From contig JBIIJN010000099.1 of assembly GCA_044233745.1 (NCBI GenBank), positions 1-7,714 on the forward strand: 7,714 nt of DNA, in the 5' to 3' direction. This document shows positions 1 to 6,288 of this stretch, piece after piece; the stretch's first letter is position 1; each line of letters starts with the position of its first letter. The notes below the pieces were generated by a model. The model worked only from the letters and a program-made list of their open reading frames with translations. It made no database searches and was not told the origin of the DNA. The DNA is from UBA6165 sp044233745 (GTDB taxonomy: Bacteria; Bacteroidota; Bacteroidia; Flavobacteriales_D; Crocinitomicaceae). Both the position numbers and the translations under genes were made by a program.

Positions 1-1776
1 TGTATCGTAATCCAATGGCGCTAAGGTTCTTAGATCAATCACCTCTAGGTCTTTTTCAGGATGCGTTTCAGCATAGTCCAGTGCCCAATGCACGCCTAAT
101 CCGTAGGTCACAATAGTGGCACCACTACCCGATTTTCGAACAGCCGCTTTGCCCAATTCCAATGTAAAAAAGTCGTCGTAAACATCTTCTCGGATACTGC
201 GATACAAGAATTTATGCTCAAAAAACATCACGGGATTTGGGTCTTCGATAGACGCAGCGAGCAAGCCTTTGGCATCATTAGGAAAAGCCGGATAAACCAC
301 TTTGAGTCCAGGCGTATGCGTGAACCAAGCCTCATTCGATTGAGAATGGAAAGGTCCTGCAGCTGCACCAGCACCAGTTGGCATGCGCACTACTACGTCG
401 GCATTTTGTCCCCAACGCCAGTGAATTTTAGCCAAGTTATTCACAATTTGATTAAAGCCACATGTCACAAAATCAGCGAATTGCATCTCTACAACAGCCT
501 TCATGCCTTTGATAGAAAGACCCAATCCAGCGCCAACGATAGCCGATTCACAGAGTGGTGTATTTCTAACGCGATCTTTTCCAAACAACTCCACAAAACC
601 TTCAGTCACTTTAAATACGCCGCCGTAATCAGCAACATCTTGACCCATAATCACCAGATTTGAATGGCGTTCCATGGCTTGTTTCAAACCATCGGAAATG
701 GCATCGACAAAGCGCTTTTCTGATTTATTTTGAGAATTGGGTGCTATTTCGGTGGCATCGTAAGACTTGAATAAATCTGCCAATTCTTCCTCTGTGTTTG
801 GGGTTATTTTCTCCTCTGCAAAAGCCAAATCCAAACCGTGTTGAATTTCGGCTTTGATGTCGGCTTCAATTTGTTCAATTTGACTGTCGTCCAGCAACCC
901 GATTGACTTCAAATACAGTTCATAATTACGCACAGGATCTTTTTTATCCCACATATCCTGAATACCTTCCGGATAATACTTGGTACCCGAAGCTTCTTCA
1001 TGACCACGCATGCGGAAAGTCATCAACTCCAACAAAAATGGACGGGGATTTTCTCTGAGCGATTGTGCAATTTTTTTGACGGAAGAATACACCTCAAGAA
1101 TATTATTGCCATCAATTTGATAAGCGTCCATGCCATAACCGATTCCTTTGTCGATGAAATTTTCGCAGCGGAATTGCTCTCTGCTTGGCGTGCTCAAACC
1201 CCATTGGTTGTTTTCAATACAGAAAATCACAGGCAAGTCCCAAACGGCAGCCACATTCAAAGCTTCATGAAAATCGCCTTCACTTGCTCCGCCATCGCCT
1301 GAAAAAACAAGGGCGACATGTTTTTCATTGTTCAATTTGGCCGCCAGTGCAATACCATCAGCGATGCCCAACTGCGGACCTAAATGCGAAATCATACCCA
1401 CAATCTTATGCTCTTGTGAACCGAAATGAAACGAACGATCGCGACCTTTTGTGAAACCCGACATTTTGCCTTGAAATTGACAAAATAAGCGGTTCAATTC
1501 GATGCCTCTTGCGGTAAAAACGCCCAAATTACGGTGCATCGGCAGTATATATTCCTCCGGTTCAATAGCCATGGCGCAGCCAACAGAAATTGCTTCTTGA
1601 CCCCAACCAGAGAACCACTTTGAAATTTTACCTTGGCGCAAAAGAATGAGCATTTTCTCTTCTATCAAACGCGGCTTTTTCATACCTGTGTAAAGTGATA
1701 GCAATTCTGAATCGCTCAGTTCGCCTCTATTGTAGGTGATGTGCATTTCGCTCGTATTCTGTTCAACAATGTTCAT
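1..1776 (-). CDS. Fused alpha-beta E1 subunit of a 2-oxoacid (probably branched-chain) dehydrogenase, 3' end cut off
   Basis: Thiamine-diphosphate-dependent E1, which decarboxylates a 2-oxoacid and passes the acyl group to the lipoyl arm of E2 in the cytoplasm. The frame is open for 592 codons from ATG 1776 to the left edge. Residues about 20-325 are the alpha part: MHRNLGVF at 80-87, and the cofactor motif starting SGDGGASEGDF (159-169) and closing with ENN (188-190). Residues about 352-592 are the beta part: GQDVADYGGVF (378-388), PLCESAIVGAGLG (407-419, with the expected cofactor-contacting Glu410), GPFHSQSNEAWF (474-485). The two are joined by an acidic linker (about 325-352), so the fusion is genuine rather than two genes. 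Fused E1s of this type are usual in Bacteroidota and run to roughly 660-700 residues as I recall, so about 70-100 residues are missing. The start lies 18 nt after the lptB stop, suggesting co-transcription. Substrate (branched-chain 2-oxoacids versus pyruvate) is inferred from family resemblance only. Confidence 0.95.
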   Translation of the reverse strand, partial: MNIVEQNTSEMHITYNRGELSDSELLSLYTGMKKPRLIEEKMLILLRQGKISKWFSGWGQEAISVGCAMAIEPEEYILPMHRNLGVFTARGIELNRLFCQFQGKMSGFTKGRDRSFHFGSQEHKIVGMISHLGPQLGIADGIALAAKLNNEKHVALVFSGDGGASEGDFHEALNVAAVWDLPVIFCIENNQWGLSTPSREQFRCENFIDKGIGYGMDAYQIDGNNILEVYSSVKKIAQSLRENPRPFLLELMTFRMRGHEEASGTKYYPEGIQDMWDKKDPVRNYELYLKSIGLLDDSQIEQIEADIKAEIQHGLDLAFAEEKITPNTEEELADLFKSYDATEIAPNSQNKSEKRFVDAISDGLKQAMERHSNLVIMGQDVADYGGVFKVTEGFVELFGKDRVRNTPLCESAIVGAGLGLSIKGMKAVVEMQFADFVTCGFNQIVNNLAKIHWRWGQNADVVVRMPTGAGAAAGPFHSQSNEAWFTHTPGLKVVYPAFPNDAKGLLAASIEDPNPVMFFEHKFLYRSIREDVYDDFFTLELGKAAVRKSGSGATIVTYGLGVHWALDYAETHPEKDLEVIDLRTLAPLDYDT

Positions 1777-1794
1777 AAAAATAATGGAAAGTTG

Positions 1795-2553
1795 TTATAA
1801 ATTATCTGATTTTGGCTGGGAGACATTGCTTTTTCTGAGTACAAAATTTCGTCCCAAATACACCTTGCGCACTTGTTCATCTGCCGCCAATTCTTCTGCT
1901 GTTCCCGACTTCAATATTTTGCCTTCAAAGAGCAAATAGGCGCGATCTGTAATTGAAAGTGTTTCTTGCACATTGTGGTCGGTAATCAAAATGCCTATGT
2001 TTCTGTTTTTCAATTCACTCACAATGTGTTGAATATCTTCCACGGCAATTGGGTCAACTCCAGCAAAAGGTTCATCGAGTAAAACAAATTTTGGGTCGGT
2101 AGCCAAAGCTCGGGCAATTTCAGTCCGCCTTTTTTCGCCCCCAGAAAGCATGGCGCCCATGTTTTTTCGTACTTTATTCAGCGAAAATTCATCAAGCAAT
2201 TTTTCTAATTTTTCTAGACGCTGCTCTTTGTTGAGATCAGTCATTTCCAAAATGGCCATGATGTTGTCTTCCACACTGAGTTTTCGGAATACGGAAACCT
2301 CTTGTGGCAAATAGCCTATGCCCAACTGTGCTCTTTTATACATTGGCATTTTGGTGATTTCAGTTGTGTCCAAAAACACGTGGCCTTTGTCTGGTTGCAC
2401 CAAACCAACAATCATGTAGAAAGATGTAGTTTTCCCGGCGCCATTCGGACCCAAAAGTCCAACAATTTCGCCTTGATTGACTTCAATACTCACATCATTC
2501 ACCACCTTGCGGCCGCGGTAAGATTTAAACAGAGATGTGGTGTGAAGTTTCAT
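1795..2553 (-). CDS. lptB: LPS export ABC transporter ATPase LptB
   Basis: Cytoplasmic ATPase that drives LptFG to pull lipopolysaccharide out of the inner membrane and push it along the Lpt bridge to the cell surface. The 252 residues form one complete ABC domain: Walker A GPNGAGKTT (35-43), Q-loop Gln84 in the LptB-like GYLPQEVSVFRKLSVEDN (80-97), signature LSGGEKRRTEIARAL (136-150), Walker B FVLLDE (156-161) followed by PFAGVDPIAV, and switch His193 in ITDHNVQETL. The Q-loop and post-Walker-B wording separate LptB from other ABC ATPases such as LivF/LivG. Length is a little above the usual 240 because of a short polar C-terminal tail (about 237-252). ATG 2553 lies 14 nt after the tatC stop and there is no clear Shine-Dalgarno, normal for this phylum. 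LptF, LptG, LptA and LptC are not in the window. Confidence 0.96.
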   Translation of the reverse strand: MKLHTTSLFKSYRGRKVVNDVSIEVNQGEIVGLLGPNGAGKTTSFYMIVGLVQPDKGHVFLDTTEITKMPMYKRAQLGIGYLPQEVSVFRKLSVEDNIMAILEMTDLNKEQRLEKLEKLLDEFSLNKVRKNMGAMLSGGEKRRTEIARALATDPKFVLLDEPFAGVDPIAVEDIQHIVSELKNRNIGILITDHNVQETLSITDRAYLLFEGKILKSGTAEELAADEQVRKVYLGRNFVLRKSNVSQPKSDNL

Positions 2554-2567
2554 TGAAGAACAGTTTA

Positions 2568-3362
2568 TCAGAGGTTTGCTTTCAGTCTATCTTTTGAAAT
2601 GCGCACCGCTAGAAGAATACTAATTTCATATAAAATCATGATGGGAATAGCCACAATAATTTGGCTGATCAGGTTGGGTGGTGTAATCAATGCTGCCAAA
2701 ATTAAAATTGCGACAATAGAATGGCGTCTATATTTTTTCAAAACCATTGGTGTTATCAAATCAAGTTTGGCCAAAAAATAAATAACCACAGGTATTAAAA
2801 AAAGTAAACCTGTAAAAAATATGGTTGATAGCACAATAGACATGTAGGAAGAAACCGTGAATTTGTTGCTAATTTCTTGACTCAGCTGATACGAACCAAA
2901 GAATTGAACGGTCATGGGGGCAATCACAAAATAGCCAAATAATATGCCTAAAAAGAAGAGCAATGTTGTATAGAAAACTGTACCACGAGCCACTTTAAGT
3001 TCGTTGGCTTTAAGCCCAGGTTTCACGAAATTCCATACTTGAAAGAAAACGTAAGGAAAAGCCAAAACTATACCGCCCATGATGGACATATTCAAAGCAT
3101 AGGAAAACTGCCCCATCATGTCAGTGCTGATCATCTCTAATGGAATTTCTTCGATGCAAACCCCAAATAAATCACACATCACACGAAAAGTGACAAAATC
3201 TGCTTTGCTCATCGACAAGAACAAATTTTCTATCAGCCAAGTTTGATAAATCCAAATGCCGATACCCACTATGAGTACAGCAATTGCTGCTCGAACCAGA
3301 CGCCACCTAAGTTCTTCGAGGTGGTCTAAAAAGGACATGTTATCCGCTGTTTCTGTTGCCAT
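2568..3362 (-). CDS. tatC: Twin-arginine translocase subunit TatC
   Basis: Multi-spanning inner-membrane receptor of the Tat pathway, which recognises twin-arginine signal peptides and exports folded proteins together with TatA/B. With the chosen start it has 264 residues and six predicted helices. Hallmarks are MSFLDHLEELRWR at 9-21 (N-terminal signal-peptide-binding Glu), FPYVFFQVWNFVKPGL at 102-117 with the conserved Glu at 121 in KANELK, and TPPNLISQ at 227-234. The periplasmic first loop holds CDLFGVC (63-69), two cysteines that could pair. The frame is open up to a TTG at 3374, but ATG 3362 is preferred. ATG 3338, just before SFLDHLEELR, is also possible. Oddity: most TatC proteins I know have TPPD where this one has TPPN (Asn230). 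It is first of the tatC-lptB-E1 run; tatA/tatB are not nearby. Confidence 0.96.
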   Translation of the reverse strand: MATETADNMSFLDHLEELRWRLVRAAIAVLIVGIGIWIYQTWLIENLFLSMSKADFVTFRVMCDLFGVCIEEIPLEMISTDMMGQFSYALNMSIMGGIVLAFPYVFFQVWNFVKPGLKANELKVARGTVFYTTLLFFLGILFGYFVIAPMTVQFFGSYQLSQEISNKFTVSSYMSIVLSTIFFTGLLFLIPVVIYFLAKLDLITPMVLKKYRRHSIVAILILAALITPPNLISQIIVAIPIMILYEISILLAVRISKDRLKANL

Positions 3363-3371
3363 AATTGGCGA

Positions 3372-3405
3372 CAAAAGTACGAAGGAATTTCGTTGATTGG
3401 TTCAA
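3372..3405 (-). promoter_or_regulatory. Possible promoter of tatC-lptB-E1
   Basis: Read on the minus strand, TACTTTTG (3379 down to 3372) matches the Bacteroidota -7 consensus TAnnTTTG exactly. The nearest upstream TTG (3405-3403) is 23 nt away, longer than the usual 19-21, so the -33 side is weak. The box ends only 9 nt before ATG 3362, so a transcript would have almost no leader or would favour the internal ATG 3338. Read-through from the gene upstream is the alternative. Confidence 0.3.
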
Positions 3406-3440
3406 TTTCACGAGATAATCCAAGCTTAATTTCTCGCGTT

Positions 3441-4145
3441 TTACAATACCATAAAAATGCTGCTTTCGGCAAATGAATCCGTCCAACTTTTTTCTTGTAA
3501 ATCTGAGTTCACAACAAACTTCACTTCACCACGACCAATCACAGTGCCGGCGTCTCTTATTTCGAAAACCTTGTCTGTGTTGAGTAAATAAGCTAGCGTT
3601 TGTTCAGCGTTCAATTTGATATAAACAGTTGTGCGCTGTCCTGGATATAAAAATTCGCTGCCTTCAAAATTAATCTCAGCAGCTATTATTTTGATGCTGT
3701 TTTCAAAACGAATATTTTGTTTGTATCCATTTCGAATATATGAATTTGCAAGTCCGCTTTCAAAACCAAAAATTTGGACCTGAGCCACGAAATCTACTTT
3801 TTCGAATTCTGAACAATAAAAATTCAATACTTTATTCAATGCCAAATCAAAATTGTCAATTTTTAAAGTGGATTGAGCTCGGTTCATAAATTCAACCATT
3901 TTCCCGCCAGCTTCCAGATGCCAAGCGTTTTGCCCGTCAAATGGAACACTTTGGAGACGCTCAATCGTCAATGGTCCACCAAAATAAGACTGCAAATCTT
4001 CTGCGAATTCAGCCACCGTTTCAATACCCTGCGTTGGCCAATCTTGCATGGCTTCGAGTAGTAACGCTGCTAAACGCTTCAATTCATGCTTGTTGTTATC
4101 AATGGACAACAAAGCCTCTAATGTTTTACTTTTCAAATTATTCAT
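3441..4145 (-). CDS. Unnamed protein with an EF-Tu domain-3-like C-terminal half
   Basis: I do not recognise the whole protein. Residues about 118-212 of 234 follow the pattern of elongation factor Tu domain 3, the beta-barrel that helps hold aminoacyl-tRNA and EF-Ts. VDFVAQVQIF (117-126) matches the opening strand (KFEAEVYVL in EF-Tu). NGYKQNIRF (139-147) matches GYRPQFYF, FLYPGQRTTVYIKL (165-178) matches MVMPGDNVTVTVEL, and FEIRDAGTVIGRGEV (194-208) matches FAIREGGRTVGAGVV. There is no GTPase domain and no recognisable domain 2. Residues 1-115 look mostly helical and resemble nothing I can name. The EF-Tu loop GGRHTPF is replaced by SGLANSYIR, so tRNA binding should not be assumed. No signal peptide or membrane segment is seen, so it is probably cytosolic. 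The gene diverges from the signalling operon at 4466 and ends 78 nt before tatC. Domain resemblance is seen by eye; the function is unknown. Confidence 0.85.
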   Translation of the reverse strand: MNNLKSKTLEALLSIDNNKHELKRLAALLLEAMQDWPTQGIETVAEFAEDLQSYFGGPLTIERLQSVPFDGQNAWHLEAGGKMVEFMNRAQSTLKIDNFDLALNKVLNFYCSEFEKVDFVAQVQIFGFESGLANSYIRNGYKQNIRFENSIKIIAAEINFEGSEFLYPGQRTTVYIKLNAEQTLAYLLNTDKVFEIRDAGTVIGRGEVKFVVNSDLQEKSWTDSFAESSIFMVL

Positions 4146-4182
4146 GTTTCAATTGTATTAAATATTAATTAAGAACTGGTAC

Positions 4183-4248
4183 GCGTGGTTGCATTTGGGG
4201 AATATTTAAACGCTTGCATGAATTCCTTGAAAAACAACACAACCACGC
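4183..4248. repeat. Perfect 9-bp inverted repeat, 48-nt spacer
   Basis: GCGTGGTTG at 4183-4191 and CAACCACGC at 4240-4248 are exact reverse complements. They are GC-rich arms in an otherwise AT-rich region. The spacer holds no matching extension of the stem. It could be two binding sites for a regulator or a long-range fold in a leftward leader transcript. No clear target-site duplication flanks it, so a mobile-element origin is not supported. Confidence 0.6.
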
Positions 4249-4250
4249 AC

Positions 4251-4265
4251 TCCTGATATTCAGGA
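4251..4265. repeat. 15-nt palindrome, possible operator
   Basis: TCCTGA (4251-4256) and TCAGGA (4260-4265) are a perfect 6-bp dyad around TAT. It begins 3 nt after the right arm of the 9-bp inverted repeat. The size and symmetry suit a dimeric helix-turn-helix regulator; which one is unknown. Confidence 0.5.
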
Positions 4266-4266
4266 C

Positions 4267-4301
4267 TTCAAAATATTTTACCGCCATGTAAATATTTTGA
4301 A
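4267..4301. repeat. AT-rich inverted repeat, hairpin-forming
   Basis: TTCAAAATATTTTAC (4267-4281) and GTAAATATTTTGAA (4288-4301) are reverse complements apart from one extra A/T in the left arm, around a 6-nt loop CGCCAT. Because AAATATTT is itself self-complementary, the same stretch is also a direct repeat of AAATATTTT (4271-4279 and 4290-4298), 19 nt apart. It lacks a GC stem and trailing T-run, so a terminator is unlikely. Confidence 0.5.
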
Positions 4302-4319
4302 ACCAGTTTTTGACAAGAA

Positions 4320-4355
4320 CAATTGACGTTTCAATTGACGCTGCAAAGTTGAGGC
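4320..4355 (+). repeat. Three 12-nt tandem units with TTGAC cores
   Basis: CAATTGACGTTT (4320-4331) and CAATTGACGCTG (4332-4343) share nine exact bases. CAAAGTTGAGGC (4344-4355) is a degenerate third unit. A further TTGAC lies just upstream at 4310-4314. Phased short repeats about one helical turn apart, in front of an operon that ends in a response regulator, suggest activator or autoregulatory binding sites. That is inference. Confidence 0.5.
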
Positions 4356-4465
4356 TACTAAATGTCAAAAAAAACAGGATTTTTCCCCTTTTTTCAGTAT
4401 TCGTTTTTTTGTTCTGAAAAGAAGCCTTAAGATTGCACAACAGTAAGCCATAAAATCGATAAGAT

Positions 4466-4822
4466 ATGTCAGTACCATCAAAATGTATTTCAGTAGAACA
4501 AGCCCGAGCATTGCGCGACAAATGGTTGAGCACCAGACAGCCTGCTATTGACGCAGCACTTGGTTATCAAGACCAAAACGCTTTATTTTTCTCAGTTGAG
4601 GAATTACAAGCTTTTTTGGATTATGTGCGTTCTGAATCCACAAGACAAAACATTACAAAACCTGGAATTCGGATTTTTTTTGGTGCCTACAGTGGTGAGG
4701 AATCTAATTTGGCAACAGTATTTCTAGCGCCAACTGATGGACCTACAATTACATCTAATAACAATTATAATATTCGGCCACTCAACTATACCACAAACGG
4801 GATGCCACCAACCATATATTAA
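4466..4822 (+). CDS. 118-residue conserved-looking protein of unknown function
   Basis: First gene of the four-gene signalling operon, with its stop only 2 nt before the next ATG. It is soluble and has no signal peptide or membrane segment. The N-terminal part (8-60) appears helical, with ISVEQARALRDKW (8-20) and FFSVEELQAFLDYVRSES (41-58). A strand-rich part follows, with GIRIFFGAY (67-75) and ATVFLAPT (83-90). It ends in NYNIRPLNYTTNGMPPTIY (100-118), a proline-rich tail. I recall small unnamed Bacteroidota proteins with the same plan: helical start, 'GIRIYFGAY-like' strand, 'VFLAPT-like' strand, 'PxNxxxxGxPPxxY' tail. None has a function known to me. ATG 4466 is the first in frame; no Shine-Dalgarno is obvious. 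Its place beside a sensor-less kinase suggests a signalling accessory or ligand-handling partner, which is inference. Confidence 0.85.
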   Translation: MSVPSKCISVEQARALRDKWLSTRQPAIDAALGYQDQNALFFSVEELQAFLDYVRSESTRQNITKPGIRIFFGAYSGEESNLATVFLAPTDGPTITSNNNYNIRPLNYTTNGMPPTIY

Positions 4823-4824
4823 TT

Positions 4825-5532
4825 ATGGACATCATTTATAAATTCTTGTTACCTTCTTATTTGGCAGAATTTTTTGCAGCTATAATTGGGTTGTATTTTC
4901 TTTTAAAAAAAAGACTCGACATACCTACTCAATTGTTCGTGGGGCTTTTGTGGATCGTTATTCTTGTTGAAAGCTACGGTTTAATGACTTGTTTTGCCTA
5001 TTATTCTGATTACAAATTGTTTGGTTTTTTAGAAGGGACATTTTTCGCACGAAACGGATGGCTCTTTGACCATTCTGGTCTGCTCTTTGGGGCATATATT
5101 TCGTATTATTTTTCTTGCTATTTGTCAAGCAAAAGAATCAAACGTTTGATTCAGGTTTTGGCTGTTATGTTATTTGTATTTTCGGAATTGTGGCAATTTG
5201 ATATTGTTTTTTCAAACCGTTCAGATTCACCATTTGAGACTGTATTCGGCGCTGTTTTGATGGTTATAAGTGCCATGCTCGTTTTTTTAGAAATTGCCAA
5301 AAGTGAACTCAATCTTAAAGTGTCACATTTTTTCCCATTTTATTTGGCTGTTGGAATCGTTGTCTTTACACTTTGCACCACACCCATATTCATTTACTTT
5401 AGCTATCACAACTTGCAAAATGAGTTTTTCGTGAATTTTAGGCTTTGGGTGTTTCTCGTAGTTAATCTCTTCTTATATTCGCTGATTTCAATTGGATTCA
5501 TCGTATGTTATCGAAAGAGGAGTTTGGATTAA
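4825..5532 (+). CDS. Predicted seven-helix integral membrane protein of unknown family
   Basis: Of its 235 residues most are hydrophobic, with seven likely membrane helices at about 8-28, 34-60, 84-101, 107-130, 137-157, 170-193 and 206-228. Positive charges (KKR 28-30, SSKRIKR 101-107, YRKR 229-232) fall on alternate loops, giving N-terminus out and C-terminus in, the topology of bacterial seven-helix receptors. Aromatic and charged residues cluster in the first outside loop (about 60-83, YYSDYKLFGFLEG then FFARNGWLFDHSG), a possible ligand-facing surface. No transporter or enzyme motif is recognised. It starts 2 nt after the 118-residue gene, and its last 28 nt overlap the start of the kinase gene in another frame, so expression is probably coupled. 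The sensor role is inferred from topology and context; a small transporter or enzyme remains possible. Confidence 0.85.
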   Translation: MDIIYKFLLPSYLAEFFAAIIGLYFLLKKRLDIPTQLFVGLLWIVILVESYGLMTCFAYYSDYKLFGFLEGTFFARNGWLFDHSGLLFGAYISYYFSCYLSSKRIKRLIQVLAVMLFVFSELWQFDIVFSNRSDSPFETVFGAVLMVISAMLVFLEIAKSELNLKVSHFFPFYLAVGIVVFTLCTTPIFIYFSYHNLQNEFFVNFRLWVFLVVNLFLYSLISIGFIVCYRKRSLD

Positions 5533-6281
5533 TCATTTTTAGCATTGCTGTATTGTTCATCATTATGGCTTTCGGTATCCTGATTGTTTTGGTATTCCAG
5601 AGGAAAAAGAACCAGATGATGCAGAAACAATTGAAATTACAATTTGAATTCGAAAATCAGATTGCGAATGCCAAAAATGAAATTCAAGAAAACACACTCA
5701 AAAATGTTGCTTGGGAGTTGCATGATAATATTGGACAACTCTTGTCTGTTGCCAATATGCAAATCAATATGTTGACTAATCTCGCGGATTCACATGAATT
5801 TTCTGAACAGTTGAATGAAACAAAAACAACCATTCAAAATGCGACGAAAGAAGTACGCTCCATTTCAAAAACACTGAATAATGAAGTGATTCAAAACATA
5901 GGGCTGATTAGAAGCATTGAAGTTGAATTGGAGCGCATTACTCGACTTAAATACGCCGAAACAACACTTGAAATTGATGGCGAAGAACAAGACATAAATG
6001 CCTCGGCGCAAATCATAATTTTTAGAATTTTTCAAGAATTTTTATCCAACACCTTGAAGCATGCTTTGGCTACACAGATTCATGTAGTAATCTCGTTCCA
6101 ACAAAATGGAATAATTCTGAAAGTAAAAGACAACGGTAAAGGATTCGACACTGCCACAAAAACAGAAAGCTCTGGACTCATAAACATGAAAAGTAGAGCC
6201 GCACTCATTCAAGCAGATTTTCAATTGTTTTCAGAACCAAATAAAGGCACTGAACTTATACTTTCTTATATCAATCAATAA
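5505..6281 (+). CDS. HisKA_3-type sensor histidine kinase with one membrane anchor
   Basis: Autophosphorylates on His and passes phosphate to the regulator encoded 7 nt downstream. The order is one helix (about 8-31), a likely coiled coil (33-68), a dimerisation/phosphoacceptor helix with ELHDNIGQLLS (71-81; His73), then a GHKL ATPase domain. The ATPase part shows an N-box FQEFLSNTLKHA (176-187; Asn182), G1 VKDNGKGFD (207-215), G2 SSGLINMKSRA (222-232) and NKGTEL (246-251). DNIGQ (74-78) fits the DxxxQ phosphatase motif of this family, so it may also dephosphorylate its partner. There is essentially no periplasmic or cytosolic sensory domain: about 258 residues are anchor plus catalytic core. 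ATG 5505 lies inside the end of the seven-helix gene and is the first in frame with the hydrophobic helix. The signal is unknown; the two upstream products are the obvious candidates to provide it. Confidence 0.94.
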   Translation: MLSKEEFGLIIFSIAVLFIIMAFGILIVLVFQRKKNQMMQKQLKLQFEFENQIANAKNEIQENTLKNVAWELHDNIGQLLSVANMQINMLTNLADSHEFSEQLNETKTTIQNATKEVRSISKTLNNEVIQNIGLIRSIEVELERITRLKYAETTLEIDGEEQDINASAQIIIFRIFQEFLSNTLKHALATQIHVVISFQQNGIILKVKDNGKGFDTATKTESSGLINMKSRAALIQADFQLFSEPNKGTELILSYINQ

Positions 6282-6288
6282 CATTCGC

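Larger units (their letters stand above)
4146..4465. promoter_or_regulatory. Divergent intergenic region dense in dyads and tandem repeats
   Basis: These 320 nt separate the EF-Tu-like gene (leftward) from the signalling operon (rightward), so they should carry both promoters. I find no exact TAnnTTTG box on either strand. The best rightward candidate is TAAGATTG (4428-4435), one mismatch, with a TTTG ending at 4411 only 16 nt upstream. Four repeat structures lie in order: a 9-bp inverted repeat with 48-nt spacer, a tight 15-nt palindrome, an AT-rich 14-15-bp inverted repeat, and 12-nt tandem repeats. After these come an A-tract (4367-4374) and T-tracts (4379-4410), with TTTTCAG (4391-4397) opposing CTGAAAA (4414-4420). 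Confidence 0.6.

Noticed and set aside
214..1454. Plus-strand open frames of 89-149 codons opposite the E1 gene
   Set aside because: They lie antisense to a continuous, motif-rich E1 reading frame and show no family features.
3409..3439. CACGAGA/CTCGCG-type inverted repeat between the EF-Tu-like gene and tatC as a terminator
   Set aside because: The 7-bp stem has one mismatch, a 17-nt loop and no T-run on the minus strand, so it does not qualify as an intrinsic terminator.
4169..4219. Minus-strand 16-codon frame (MQAFKYSPNATTRTSS) preceded by AAGGA
   Set aside because: The spacing to an AAGGA is suggestive of a leader peptide, but Shine-Dalgarno use is rare in this phylum, the frame is very short and no attenuation structure accompanies it.
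4183..4248. Inverted repeat as a small mobile element
   Set aside because: Arms are only 9 bp, the flanks share just a 2-bp AC, and no second copy is in the window.
4165..4533. 122-codon minus-strand open frame across the divergent intergenic region
   Set aside because: It covers the repeat-rich regulatory region and the first codons of the plus-strand 118-residue gene, has no recognisable motif, and its composition (many Cys, Arg, Asn in no pattern) looks non-coding.
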